This document shows positions 9,420 to 19,304 of a DNA stretch of 29,062 bases, piece after piece (position 1 is the first letter of the stretch; each line of letters starts with the position of its first letter). The notes beneath the pieces are model-generated. The model did not search any database, was not told the origin of the DNA, and saw nothing but the letters and a program-made list of their open reading frames with translations. This stretch comes from Isohypsibius dastychi (Eukaryota > Tardigrada > Eutardigrada > Parachela > Isohypsibiidae). Position numbers and translations under genes: made by a program. The stretch covers positions 1 through 29,062 of the forward strand of contig JAQIWT010000196.1 of NCBI GenBank assembly GCA_034696485.1. Direction: 5' to 3'.

Positions 9420-10500
9420 TTTTAAGGTGTTTAATGGACTGTCTCTTCTGGTGGCCAGCGTTAAAGTTATGTGAATGACGCACAATTAGAGCTCTTTCGC
9501 GATGTTATGACATTTTCACGAGAAAAACTATCTTGTTTTCAGATTTTCCAAGTAACCAGCTATTTTATTGCCCTGTCAGAAACGCTTTCAGAGACACATC
9601 ATTAAAAGTAACAATACATCCTTTCGGGACTGGAATATTTACTCAAAAGAATTTCTTAAAATCACTAGGCCTCGTAAAAATTTGACCAGAGCTTAAACGA
9701 TCACCAGGTGCTTTAACACTGCACACTGAGTCGGGGGTATAGATTCTGACTCTCAACTTTCAGTCTGAATCTGAACCTTTAGGCTACATCCAAGATCCGA
9801 ATGGGGGGGGAGGGGTATTAAGCTTCTTTACAGTGCTCGATATGTTACAAGGATTGAGACGTTATTGTAACCTTCTGTTCACGGGGCCAACAACATTACA
9901 TTCGGGCGAGCAGAAATGTTCGGCACAGTTTATATAACCGGCTATGTGGCACGGAACTTCGTATCAAAGCTGAAAGATAATCGATGATTTCAGGTCAGTT
10001 TTTCCATCCACACGTTCACTCTTGCAGTTGAGATATAAATAATTATATTTTACTGGTAGATCTTGCTTTCACTCGAAGGTCCAGCGCAAATGTGGAAAGC
10101 AAAAAACCATTCATTTTTTGCGATTCGTCAAGGAACTTTTTATTCGGTATTTCTATAATGTTAAAGCTGTCTAACGGTGAACGGATATAATACACATCGA
10201 GTGCGCCCTAACTTTCTCAGTGAGATAACGGAAGTGACATAACAATGGAAAAGTCAATATTTCGTTATGAGATGCCTTGGCATTTGCAACATCTACAGGT
10301 ATTCGTGTTCACGTGTGCTGATTTGGAGCAACATTACAGCAGGGTGCGTTTACAGGCGCTGGTAATTAATAATGAATGGTTATGAATAACTCAGAAGGGC
10401 GCGAGTAAAGCCTTACATGAACAAAGCAACCAAAACGTTATGAAATGAATGAGGACTGCAGCACAGCCACAAGTGATGGTTGATGAAATTTTCAGGTGTT
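9420..10500. repeat. Segmental duplication block 2 (pairs with 3,900-5,060)
   Basis: Diverged second copy of the intergenic block, in the same order and orientation, between GPCR copy B and the next remnant, just as block 1 lies between copy A and remnant C. It contains no recognised gene. A run of eight G followed by AGGGG lies near 9,805-9,817. Confidence 0.72.
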
Positions 10501-10554
10501 TTGATTGCTCAAATTTGAAGAACCCTTGAAAATTCAACGGTTAAAAATAGCGAC

Positions 10555-10830
10555 GTCTCTCCAGGACTTCTACCTTCATTTTGGTTCGGGGCATTCGAAT
10601 TCCCAACCGTCGAGATTGCTCCGTGACGAAATGTCAACCAGGTCAGTGCGGCTTTTCTGTAGTCCTGGCCCATGGCATGGAAGATGATCTGAAATAAAAT
10701 GAACAAGAAAGTCTCAAAATTTTCGTCAGTTAGACTTCGTACCATGATACCAGCCGGAGTCACCATGTACGAGATAGGCATCAGCATAGATCGCATCCAC
10801 ACAAAAACTTCCCGCTGATTGACGCCTGGA
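10555..10830 (-). pseudogene. GPCR remnant: ECL3, TM7, intron and C-terminal exon only
   Basis: Reading the minus strand from about 10,830: PGVNQREVFVWMRSMLMPIS then YMVTP, which is the ECL3-TM7 end. A 60-70 bp intron-like stretch ending TTTATTTCAG follows (acceptor kept), then IIFHAMGQDYRKAALTWLTF and RHGAISTVGNSNA. The TM7 Asn of NP is Thr, and the donor is altered (CCGGCTGGTATC instead of CCG-GTATGT). Nothing upstream of 10,830 resembles the rest of a receptor, so the first six helices are missing. The tail is most like that of remnant C. Confidence 0.85.
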
Positions 10831-10899
10831 CATTGCGAGAGTTAACATTTGGATGTCCGTACTTCTAACTTAGACACAGAATCTCTCTAAAAAAGCGAA

Positions 10900-11260
10900 C
10901 TAGTTACCATTTTGTATTTTATGCTTCTGTGAGAATCGCCAAGTGTGATTCAACTTTGGGTAAAATAAAACCACTCAAACACAGGTATCGAAAGTACGAA
11001 ACCAGAATAACATACAGATCTGAATCATAATTTGAAATTACAAACATACTATGCCGGGCCCAACCAAGCAAGTAAGCTTGTAGGGTTGCTCAATCCTACC
11101 GTTCACCGTGGAATTCATCTCTGAAGCGCGAAGCTTTTCAAGCGTTATTGCTATTATTTATTCTATGAAAGATTGCTCATGGATTTCTTGCGAGGACCTG
11201 CTTTTCAATCTGTCCCATATTTTAAAACCGTCCCGATCACCAGTCACCACACTCTGGCTG
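10900..11260. repeat. Duplicated GPCR 5'-end block, copy 1
   Basis: Matches 11,870-12,245 in order and orientation. The shared blocks are a sequence around TCAACTT(T)GGGT, the remnant start codon with GTGGAATTCATCTC, and CTGCTTTTCAATCTGTCCCA (versus TTGCTTTTCAATCTGTCTCA). The two copies lie about 985 bp apart. Confidence 0.75.
11056..11118 (-). pseudogene. GPCR N-terminal remnant 1
   Basis: The ATG at 11118 opens MNSTVNGRIEQ and then shifts frame. The following nucleotides (AAGCTTACTTGCTTGGTTGG then GCCCGGC) correspond to the SLLAWFG.G start of TM1 in intact copies. Beyond TM1 the resemblance ends. Compared with the remnant at 12,109 it has lost bases and is out of frame. Confidence 0.65.
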
Positions 11261-11869
11261 GAGTTCTGCTACGTCATTTTGACGATTTTTTGGCGATTGT
11301 GACTCGGGAAATATGTTGCTTCCAGACTACTGCGATGTCAGATTCTCATATTTTTGGTATTCTATTCATTCCAAAGTAATACCCGAGCTAGTTCACAGTT
11401 TTTTGCGATAAAAGGGATGTTCAAGAAACGAGGTACAACACAGCGGAGTCACATTATGTAAAGGGAGAATTGTTTTCTCAACGCGAAGTACAATAGTACA
11501 TCTCTCATCGTTCGGACAAAACAGCTGTATTCTCAACTGACGAGTTCTATCATCAGATCAGGTTTTCCCAAAACTTTGCTCGTGATGCATGGTTCTGTGT
11601 TCTGCTAGTCAAACTTACATCACTGCCGAGAAGATTTCAACCACAGCGTGTCCAAATTGCTTGTGACACTAGCTCAAAACAAATGCCGGAAGGACTGAAT
11701 TTCAACCATGGTGATACCTCCCTAATTTTGTGATCCTTGCTTCTTCAAACTTGTTAATCCCACGATGAATACTCACCACTAGGTTCTAAATTTTAAGATA
11801 TTCCATCCTTTACTTGATTTATATCTGTTCCGCACCATCACCTCATGGAGAATTTGATGCTTTGAAACT

Positions 11870-12245
11870 GTGTAATTTCACGCCATTTTGTGGTTTTGGG
11901 AAAATCGACAAGTGCAGTTCAACTTGGGTGCGAATGAAACAGCTCAACAGCACGTATAAACAAAAAATTCTTTTAAATCCTTGCAGAATTGTGAGTCTAT
12001 CGCTTCGAAATCCGAAACGATATACATACTTGCCGGTCTCAAACCAAGCAAGTATGCTTGTGGGGTTGGCATTGAATTCCCCAATGCTACGGTTCACAGT
12101 GGAATTCATCTCAGAGGCTCTAAGCTCTTCAAGTTTAATTGATATTGAATATTCTCTAATGGTTTGTTCATGAATTTCTAGTACGGCTTTGCTTTTCAAT
12201 CTGTCTCATATTTGAATAACATTTTTATACACCAGGAAAGACATC
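11870..12245. repeat. Duplicated GPCR 5'-end block, copy 2
   Basis: Partner of 10,900-11,260. The 5' flank also continues the wider family flank: CTGTTACCTTTGATGAGATG at 12,370 resembles the flanks near 5,642 and 9,060. Confidence 0.7.
12036..12109 (-). pseudogene. GPCR N-terminal remnant 2
   Basis: From the ATG at 12109: MNSTVNRSIGEFNANPTSIL then AWFETG, clearly the receptor N-terminus up to early TM1, with an NST glycosylation site. The frame stays open for a while beyond this but shows no further helix resembling the family. It is a truncated 5' fragment. Confidence 0.7.
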
Positions 12246-13567
12246 AGATCCGCCAGTGAAATGTACGGTTAGATTCGTGCCTGCGCAAGATATTTTAATT
12301 GTGCTCTAGTCGGTAAAACAGATTTGCACATGGTACTACGTGAAGCTGCTGCCGATCAATATAACATTCTGTTACCTTTGATGAGATGAAAAAAAGTCCA
12401 CTATAAGAGATAAATTGTTCGGTGAGCTTGGTCTTGAGTGTCGGATCTCAAATTTCGAGGACAGTCAGTGACAGCGTCATAAATCTCAGCAAAACATCGG
12501 CCAAGTTTCAACACTCGACTTGATAAAGGTCACCAAAACGGCTCGCGGAACTAATGCACTACAATCGCAGCGTATGATGGCTTGCATAGCTAAAAACCTC
12601 AAATGGCGTGATGATATGATATAGATGTGATAGATGTGATAGACCAGAGGGCAGGAGAAACATGAAGTTTCGAATGAGACTACATGCTTGAGCTGTGAAA
12701 TTGCCATTTTGAACAAAGTTCAGAAATCCCAAAATGGCGAATGAATTTATTCTCACAAAACGAGAAAACAAAGTTGAAGATTTAGTAAGTAAACGGAGAA
12801 ACGTTCAATCGAAGGATCACGGTGTGACACGGGGAGTAGGTCTGACAACAAAAGCCAATAACACATTCAGAAAAATTTATTAATACAAACAGTACTACAA
12901 CATACAGTGAATTTTGACTATTGTTCTGATTCCGGCTTATTTGTGTTTTCCAGAAGTGCTCATACATCAGCGGCTCCTGCATCAAAAAATCTTTTTTCCC
13001 CGTTTCAGAGAGGAATTTCAGTACATCTCTTGCGACGAAGTATCAATAAACAAACATTTGGAATAACATCCGCAAAAATTTGTTCCGATCGGCCGGTTTA
13101 TTTCCAGACGAAAACGCCGGGTTGGTGCAGCAATGCACCAACAATGTGAACTGGACTTGGTGCGCCACTTCTTGTAGAAATATGCTGTACGGTATCTACC
13201 AGTATCATATGGTTGTACTCTATGACACTTTGTGAAGCACAACATACCGTTATAACCGGATTCGAACCCTGAGGCCCTTTGGTATTTTCACAGATTTGCA
13301 ATGTGCCACGTGATTTAAGGTGTGTTCCCTCAAGGGTTTGTAAAATGCGGCCAACTGGGGCCCTTTGGAGAAATAGGGTTGAATCTTTGCCTTGATTGAA
13401 GAATGGGTTATCTGTTGAAGGGGAGACTGTTTTTTCGGGAATAACAGTATCACGTTGCATCCCCTCCAAAAAGTTCAAGCCACTTCTCCCTGTTCACTCA
13501 GTCATTCGATAGGGCGCAGACAGCTTGAACTTTTTGGCGAAGACGTATACTACCAAGAATAAGACTG
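12246..13567. other. Region without a confident gene
   Basis: Two overlapping open frames, 12,907-13,149 plus (80 aa) and 13,478-13,098 minus (126 aa), have no family resemblance I recognise and no splice or paralogue support. A short GATGTGATA-type microsatellite lies at about 12,613-12,643. GATTCGAACCCTGA at 13,260-13,273 resembles a tRNA T-loop but no tRNA fold follows. Confidence 0.4.
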
Positions 13568-14362
13568 ACAAGCAAACGTGCGTAACCCGAAAGCGCAGAT
13601 CTGAAAAGGGAAAATTGCAAAAAGTAGCTTTTTTTCGCTGTCCACCACCTGACCCATGAGGCGGTTGATAACGGGCTTGTAGGCGAGAAAAAAAGGAAGA
13701 AGGAAACAAAATATCCCCTTTCTTACAGAGAAATGGTGATGAACGTGTCAGCGGGGCTTACTGATATGAAACAAGCGGGGCGCACGGTCTGGTTGTGGAA
13801 CAGTGAACAGAAATTCCAGAACATAGATTTGTGGCACCAAATGCACAAACTGCTCGATGCCTTTCTCACTGCAGAGAAGGTCTTATTGCTACCTATGATA
13901 AAGGATTAGGGTAATTAATTAATTATCATTCGCCCAGCTATGGTGATGCAACAGAGTCCGCTGTCGAAGCGAGGGCAGTCTCCGCTCATTCGTTTTCCAC
14001 ACTTTCGGAGGTCTGCTAATTCCATTCCCAACTCGATACCCCCGACTCCCAGAGCACCAAGAATCATCACTGATGCCAGTTGCCCCTAGACACTGGTCCA
14101 ACCCCTAGGCCTTTATAGAACGGTATGAACGGTATGCACCCCAGTTTCGTGCAGTTGTTGGGAACCTCCAGCTGCACCAGAATTATGGCGTGAGCCTCGG
14201 TTGTTCAAGTCGGTAAGCCCTGCTCCTTTCTTCCCCTTTTTACTCGCTCACAAGCCTGTTATCAACCGCCTCATTGGTGAGGTATTGATCAGCGCAAAAA
14301 AGCTACCTTTTGCACTTTTCCGTTTTCAATTCTGCGCTTTCGGGTTACGCACGTTTGCTTGT
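13568..14362. mobile_element. Inverted-repeat element (about 145 bp arms, 500 bp core)
   Basis: 13568-13713 and 14217-14362 are diverged reverse complements. The left arm starts ACAAGCAAACGTGCGTAACC and the right arm ends with its complement, GGTTACGCACGTTTGCTTGT. The match continues through GCCTCAT / ATGAGGC and the GGTTGATAAC / GTTATCAACC segment to the purine-rich ends. The core has no transposase frame. Within it, 14,006-14,072 (CGGAGGTCTG...CATCACTG) resembles the right arm of the MITE at 614-816. The element ends about 170 bp upstream of the ankyrin gene start, so it may lie in that gene's promoter. No target-site duplication was identified. Confidence 0.8.
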
Positions 14363-14533
14363 GAGCGAAGATTGAGCACCTGAGCCAAATAATGCTGAGG
14401 CAGGTAAGCTGGGAAGTCTGAGATTCAAGTGGGGCTTGCAAAAAGCCTTTCCGTCAGCAGTTAAATCAATTGGAATTTCCAACAGCACTAGGAAAGCTAC
14501 TGTATTTGTTATTTGTTCCCCAGACATTTCAAA

Positions 14534-15962
14534 ATGGGCAGAAAGGGGCAACGGAAGCAGGCAGCGGCAGATACCCTCCACGACGCAATTATCAACAAAG
14601 AAAAAGAAAAAGTACGGCATCTACTGACGAAACCAATTGCCGGAGTCAATGGGAAAGTGAATAATCTGACACCACTTCACGCAGCTGTTGTGTTTGCAAA
14701 CATTGGGATCGTGAAAATATTGCTTCAGAGACCTGATTTGGAATTGAATGCTCTGGCTGGGAACGAAGAATGCTCAGCACTTGTGTTTGCAGTGCTGAAA
14801 GGTCAGCACACAGGAGAAGAGCGTTTGGAGATCATACGTGCAATATCCAACGATCGTCGATGCCAGAGAGCGCCCATAAATCCAGTTAAACACGGAATGA
14901 GTGCACTGGCTTATGCCTGCTTACGTGATAACGAAGGTGCAGTGGAGCTCTTGGTTGGTCATGGCAGATCGGCGGAATACAACGTCAAGCATTTGATATT
15001 TTGCTGCCGTATGGCTGTTCAGTTTCGGAACTTTGCGTGCAGCACCATGATCATCCGGAACATGACTACTTTTCAGCTGAATCTGATATGGGATACCTGC
15101 TGCAAATCATCTGAAACGGGTCAGGGCGTCCCGTTGGTTTAACTACATCCTTAATTTTCATAGTTTCAGAGCGACCAAGCGATGTGGATTTCAAGGAACA
15201 ACTCCACGACGTGTTCATTCGAATGGATCGATCTCAGAATCGTGGGCAGGAAGACCCAGCTGGAGAATACGAAGACGCACGGGGCCAAGATGTTGCATCC
15301 GGTGACAGGGTAACCACAGTAGGCAAAAAGGATGAGCTAAGCAAAATCATCGGAGTTGGCGAATACCATGAGAATGCCGCACAGTTTTGGCTGGATGATG
15401 TCGCTTTCGTCGCAGCAGCTGGTGAGGATGGAGTGCTCGAGCTCCATTTTGGACCATCACAGAATCAACAAAAACGCATTGTGTTCTGCAAAGCAGGGGA
15501 ATTGCTGAAAATCCCGAAAGGCAAGATTCTTAATCAACAAAATGGCTGAGCAGACACCGATGTTGCTTTTCAGATATTTTGCTATTCCACCTCATTGTTA
15601 ATGCAACCATTTTCAAAGAGGACACCGCAACATTCCGACGGTTGCTAAAATCACCTGGTTTGAGTTTGCAGAATTTGACTGGGCCTGCCCCTGTCTGGCT
15701 TCATGTCGCTTGTGAGACAGCAAACATTCACATCGTAAAGGAGCTCCTCTGCATTCCGACCTGCAATCTCAATTTTAGAATGGGTGACGATTACCAAACG
15801 CCTCTTATGAAAGCGGTCATTTCCGACCGTTACAACCACGAGATCTTGCAGAAACTATGTGATGATGATCGTTGCGTTATTAGCACTGACTTATGCTTGT
15901 GCCAGTGGGAACAAACCTGCTATCGAGCTGCTCACGGGACAAGGCAGGATATTCCAGTATGA
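14534..15962 (+). CDS. Ankyrin-repeat protein, three exons, with a GC-AG intron
   Basis: Exon 1 14534-15119, exon 2 15170-15520, exon 3 15574-15962; both introns are phase 1 and 50-53 bp; 441 aa. The ATG sits in CAAAATGG. A TTCCCCAG acceptor-like site 10 bp upstream suggests a 5' UTR intron. Ankyrin features in exon 1: DTLHDAIINKEKEKVRHLL, then TPLHAAVVFANIGIVKILL (46-64), then SALAYACLRDNEGAVELL (123-140). Exon 2 is acidic and polar without ankyrin motifs. Exon 3 repeats the exon 1 module (WLHVACETANIHIVKELL), so the gene arose by internal duplication. Intron 1 donor is CGG-GTCAGG. Intron 2 has only a GC donor (AAAG-GCAAGA), chosen because the phase fits. After residue 424 (DDDRC) the frame departs from the homologous module and ends ...QDIPV. 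Probable cytosolic scaffold; partner unknown. Confidence 0.7.
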
Positions 15963-16071
15963 GGTCGATCACTTGATAAGATGTTTAAGGCTAGCTGAAG
16001 AGGAAGGATATCCCCAATTTGGAGAGATCTTGTATCGAAAGTGTTTCCTCACGGAATTTATAACTTTATAA
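15862..16071 (+). pseudogene. Frameshifted last ankyrin module of the preceding gene
   Basis: In a different frame from exon 3, the DNA encodes ALTYACASGNKPAIELLTGQ then GRIFQYEVDHLIRCLRLAEE. This is homologous to SALAYACLRDNEGAVELLVG then HGRSAEYNVKHLIFCCRMA in exon 1. Compared with exon 1, about 35 bp are missing just after DDRC, which breaks the frame. The intact module probably ended at the TAA at 16069-16071. Either the gene is a recent pseudogene or it now encodes the shorter protein. Confidence 0.7.
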
Positions 16072-16871
16072 TGACGGCTGACAAAAGTGTGTCACAATCA
16101 TGAAACTGGTCTTCATGATTACAAAATCGCTGCACTGCCTAACAGGTGGGGACGTTGTTTGGTCTCACGGTTGGGACAGTGACTAAAACAAGAAGCTTTA
16201 AAGGAAGTCATGCGGGTTTCCCGGTTAGTCTTTCCAACGCAGAAGTCAAATTCTGAGAGCTAAGAAGGGTTTCTCGGTTTATTTTTCCATGAACTAACAT
16301 GGGCACGGACGAGCTGTGCATTCAGATCATCCTAGAAAAACTGGGTGAATGAATTTTAAAAACAATTATCTGATCTCTTTCGGCATATTTCATTTTACCG
16401 CATTGTCCTGTCAATGTTAACTCTAAATTTCTGTCATGGCGTTTCTTCGCACGTTTTGCTCTACCGGGAACTTTTTATGCAATCGTGGGGTGGAAAGTTC
16501 ATTCTTCTTTCTAAAGCTAAGCAGATTTTCGATGTAAACATTACAACCCATGTAATGTGTTGACCTCTCTGTACGTAGGTTTCACAGATTGAAAGTGATG
16601 TAACCAGGCACAAAGTCGACCTTATGTCAGAAGTAAACTATAGATTCGAATCGAATAAGCGTCTCCAACTCACCACGGAAAAGGATCGAAACAGAGTCAC
16701 GGAGAGAATGAGAAATACGCACCAATGTTTGCATCCTACAGCAATTCTCGAAATACTTCTTACAAAATACCTTCGATTCGTGCAAATCGCCGAGCAAATA
16801 AAATTTTGATTTTTCTGAACAATGAACAAGCACTGAATGAAATATGTGTCATGTCAGATTCGACAATCCGG
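16072..16871. other. Intergenic, no gene recognised
   Basis: It contains a small perfect stem-loop at 16096-16120 (AATCATGAA, 7 nt loop, TTCATGATT), possibly in the 3' UTR of the ankyrin gene. Short open frames at 16,620-16,840 on both strands overlap each other and look like noise. Confidence 0.5.
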
Positions 16872-17745
16872 TCAGATATTCCTAGGATCGGTACCTGGGG
16901 TAGCTGCATCGGAGCCGCCAGAGGTGGAGACAGTGCCAGGCCCGCCCGGCAACCATCTCTTCGCTACATCTCGATAACCCTGACTCATCGAGTAGAGTAT
17001 CATCTGAAATAAGTTCGCTAAACTATGATCCTTCACTGACCGAAGATGAAGAACACTCACCGGATTCATCATGTAGCTGATTGGCATTAACAGGCGAACC
17101 CACAAGTACACCTCATGCCCGTTGGCCCCATGATTGAGCGACAAAAGTAGCATAGTGGGAAAGTAGCATATTATGTGCCACAAGGCTGTCAAGCACCAAA
17201 TCGTGGTCATCCTTCCCCGTTTGTTTAGGCGGAAGCCACTACGTTTAATTTAACTAACTGACGGTGGCCCGCATTGTTTCTCGATTCCCACGAGCCGCGG
17301 GCTCGAGTAAAGAGCTTGACATATATGGTGATGTAAACGAGTGCCGTCGTCACCTGGGGACAATAAATTCCCATAGCTGACCGAAGCAGGAGCAATTGTG
17401 GGTCAGTAGATCGAAGTCCACATTCTCCATTCGGCAAAACACCGGTTTCTTTGGTTTTTGTGACAAGCGTCGCTAGCAGAGTGAGACACAGGGTGAGCAA
17501 GTTTATGGCCACGATGATAAGAGCTGAAATTTTCAACGTGGTGACGATTTTGAACCAATGTGGCTGGAACATGGCAATGTAGCGAGTGATTGACAGGAAC
17601 ATCATTCCCCACTCACTGGACGAAGTAGTTGAATGAGCATATACCAGAAGGCAATGCAGTTGACACGCAGTGGTAATTTCAAAATTGGTTCTACCGCCAG
17701 AAGATTGAGGATGGGATAAATTGCAGCGGAATGGTTCAGCTTCAC
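16872..17745 (-). pseudogene. GPCR pseudogene D (TM2 to C-terminus, two lesions)
   Basis: Same family, closest to the copy at 19,305-20,355. From about 17,745: YPILNLLAVEPILKLPLRVN then CIA. A 1 bp loss near 17,645 shifts the frame. Then MMFLSITRYIAMFQPHWFKI (TRY in place of DRY), TM4, NGECGLRSTDPQLLLLRSAM, TM5 and LFTRARGSWESRNNAGHRQL. A 25-28 bp insertion at about 17,223-17,248 brings a stop. Then MTTIWCLTALWHIICYFPTM, TM7 with YMMNP, a 57 bp intron (17,004-17,060, GTGAGT...TTTCAG) and MILYSMSQGYRDVAKRWLPG to the stop at 16872. TM1 is missing. The intact splice sites suggest fairly recent inactivation. Confidence 0.88.
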
Positions 17746-17872
17746 CGCATCATTAGCTTGGGTAGATTGTCTACCTTTACAACGAATGTTTTTGATTTCT
17801 AGAGGTTGCCTCAAAGCCCACTTCCTTCCCACCTGTTGCATCACCTACCATATCTGATTCTGAGATAACAGC

Positions 17873-18700
17873 ATGATTTTCACTTCTGCCCTAGGTGCAA
17901 TCCTTTTCATCCTTCTCATCACAGTATTATTCCGCCAAAGAAAATACCGATCCTGCTCCGAAACTCTTATTATCCACATCCTCTCCCTCATTCTACCTCG
18001 GTCACCTTAACCGACCCATCTCGTTCTCATGCCGAGACGAACAAATTCCACCGTCGTTTTCTGTCACGCCGAAAACCAGAGCGTTCTGATTCTTGCTCTC
18101 AACCGCTTTATCGGAATATGTTTCTCTGTCCAGTATCCACAATGGACCTCACGCTGTGTTCTCTTAACGATGATGGGTGTAATCCGGGCTGTTCCGATTG
18201 GACTTAAAATGATGACTGTGACAGGGAGCGGAGCCACCATTTTGGAGGTCCCCTAAGGGTCCAACAAATGCATTATGAAATCCTGGGGTCATCTTGCTGT
18301 ATTGTCGGATTTCATCACGGTTTATATTCCCTTGGTCACAACTTGCTTGCTTTATGCAGTTGTTTGTGTTCGGGTGACTATACAGAAAATGAAAGGTCAA
18401 GATTCGGGGATAACAATTTTTAGGAAAGAATGTTGGTCGTTGGGGTTCTCTTCACGTCAGCGGTTCGGTATACATTTGCATGTTAGTCATTTCAGTCAGC
18501 TTGAATTTGTTCTCGGGCATTACGCCAAGAGCGCTCATGTGGCTGCGTGTGTTACAGTTGCTGGGAACAACTGCAAGCCCGGTGAGTACTGTTCTCAAGA
18601 TCCCCAGAATGTTCAACACTTGACGCAATCTTCGTTAAAAGCCATTTTCTTCGCGTTGAGTACAGACGCGGGCTCGTTGAGCTGTTTTGGGGAACGAAAC
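17873..18700 (+). pseudogene. GPCR pseudogene on the opposite strand
   Basis: A decayed member of the same fold, head to head with D. In one frame from ATG 17873: GAILFILLITVLFRQRKYRS (TM1-ICL1), CSETLIIHILSLI (TM2), a TAA near 18,008, then VLILALNRFIGICFSVQYPQ (TM3-ICL2, NRF for DRY), TM4, a TAA at 18,254-18,256, NKC (ECL2) and SDFITVYIPLVTTCLLYAVV (TM5). After a frameshift near 18,410: GSVYICMLVISVSLNLFSGI (TM6) and LRVLQLLGTTASP (TM7), directly followed at 18,582 by the donor GTGAGT, exactly where the family intron sits. AIFFALSTDAG downstream (near 18,640) corresponds to helix 8, but its acceptor is lost. The sequence is much more diverged than the minus-strand copies. Confidence 0.78.
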
Positions 18701-18814
18701 AGACGGTAGCGACCGAGTCAACGGGAACTCGGTGGAGACGATTGAAATGGGCAACGATAAAAGTGGGGTAGCGTACTGAACAGCGAATACGTACTGTGAG
18801 AAAAATGTGACAAT

Positions 18815-19142
18815 GGTGACAATGCGATATAATAATAGATATACAGAGTAAGAGAATGTGGGCAAAAATCAGAATTTAACGAAACTAGCGGAACAAGGAT
18901 CGCTAACGAGATATGAATTTTGAAAACATGGCATTTTCGTGGTTGTGACGTGGTTTTCGTCATCCGACTCAGTGTTGTTCGACAGTTCAAAAGTTGATGA
19001 CTCGAATTGCGTCACAGCCCGAAAATGTCCTGTTTTCAAAAATCCATACCTCGTTACTGATTCTTGTTCCGCCAGTTTCTTTTAATTTTAATTTTTTCCC
19101 ACATTCTCCTCTATCTATTGATATATCGCATTGTCCCAGGAT
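18815..19142. repeat. Near-complete 330 bp palindrome (hairpin MITE-like)
   Basis: 18,818-18,953 and 19,008-19,140 are diverged reverse complements, and the match continues almost to the centre near 18,970-18,990. Matching blocks include GACAATGCGATAT and ATATCGCATTGTC at the ends, AGAATGTGGG and CCCACATTCT, and GCGGAACAAG and CTTGTTCCGC. Because of this, both strands encode similar peptides (HISLAILVPLVSLN against HTSLLILVPPVSFN), which are an artefact of the palindrome. It could be a hairpin MITE or a long hairpin RNA source. No target-site duplication was identified. Confidence 0.85.
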
Positions 19143-19304
19143 ATTTGAGAACGGTAGTAAATTCCTTGTAAGATACGAAAGATGAAGTGCACATGCTCTG
19201 CAAATGGCCTGTGAAGTGTGAACCATATTAATAAAAACGGAACACCAAAAACAGATGAGGAAAATCGTGGACGATTAACACTGAGAATCTGAATTCGAAA
19301 CGAC

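Noticed and set aside
13244-13275. tRNA-like T-loop sequence (GGTTCGAATCC on the minus strand)
   Set aside because: The T stem does not pair properly, and no acceptor, D or anticodon arms can be drawn around it.
13098-13478. 126 aa minus-strand open frame
   Set aside because: No recognisable domain, no paralogue or splice support, and it overlaps other frames; probably chance.
14436-14664. Two open frames overlapping the start of the ankyrin gene
   Set aside because: They are shifted readings of the ankyrin exon, which has the domain match and the better start context.
18718-19185. Similar hydrophobic peptides on both strands
   Set aside because: They are mirror products of the palindrome at 18,815-19,142, not two related genes.
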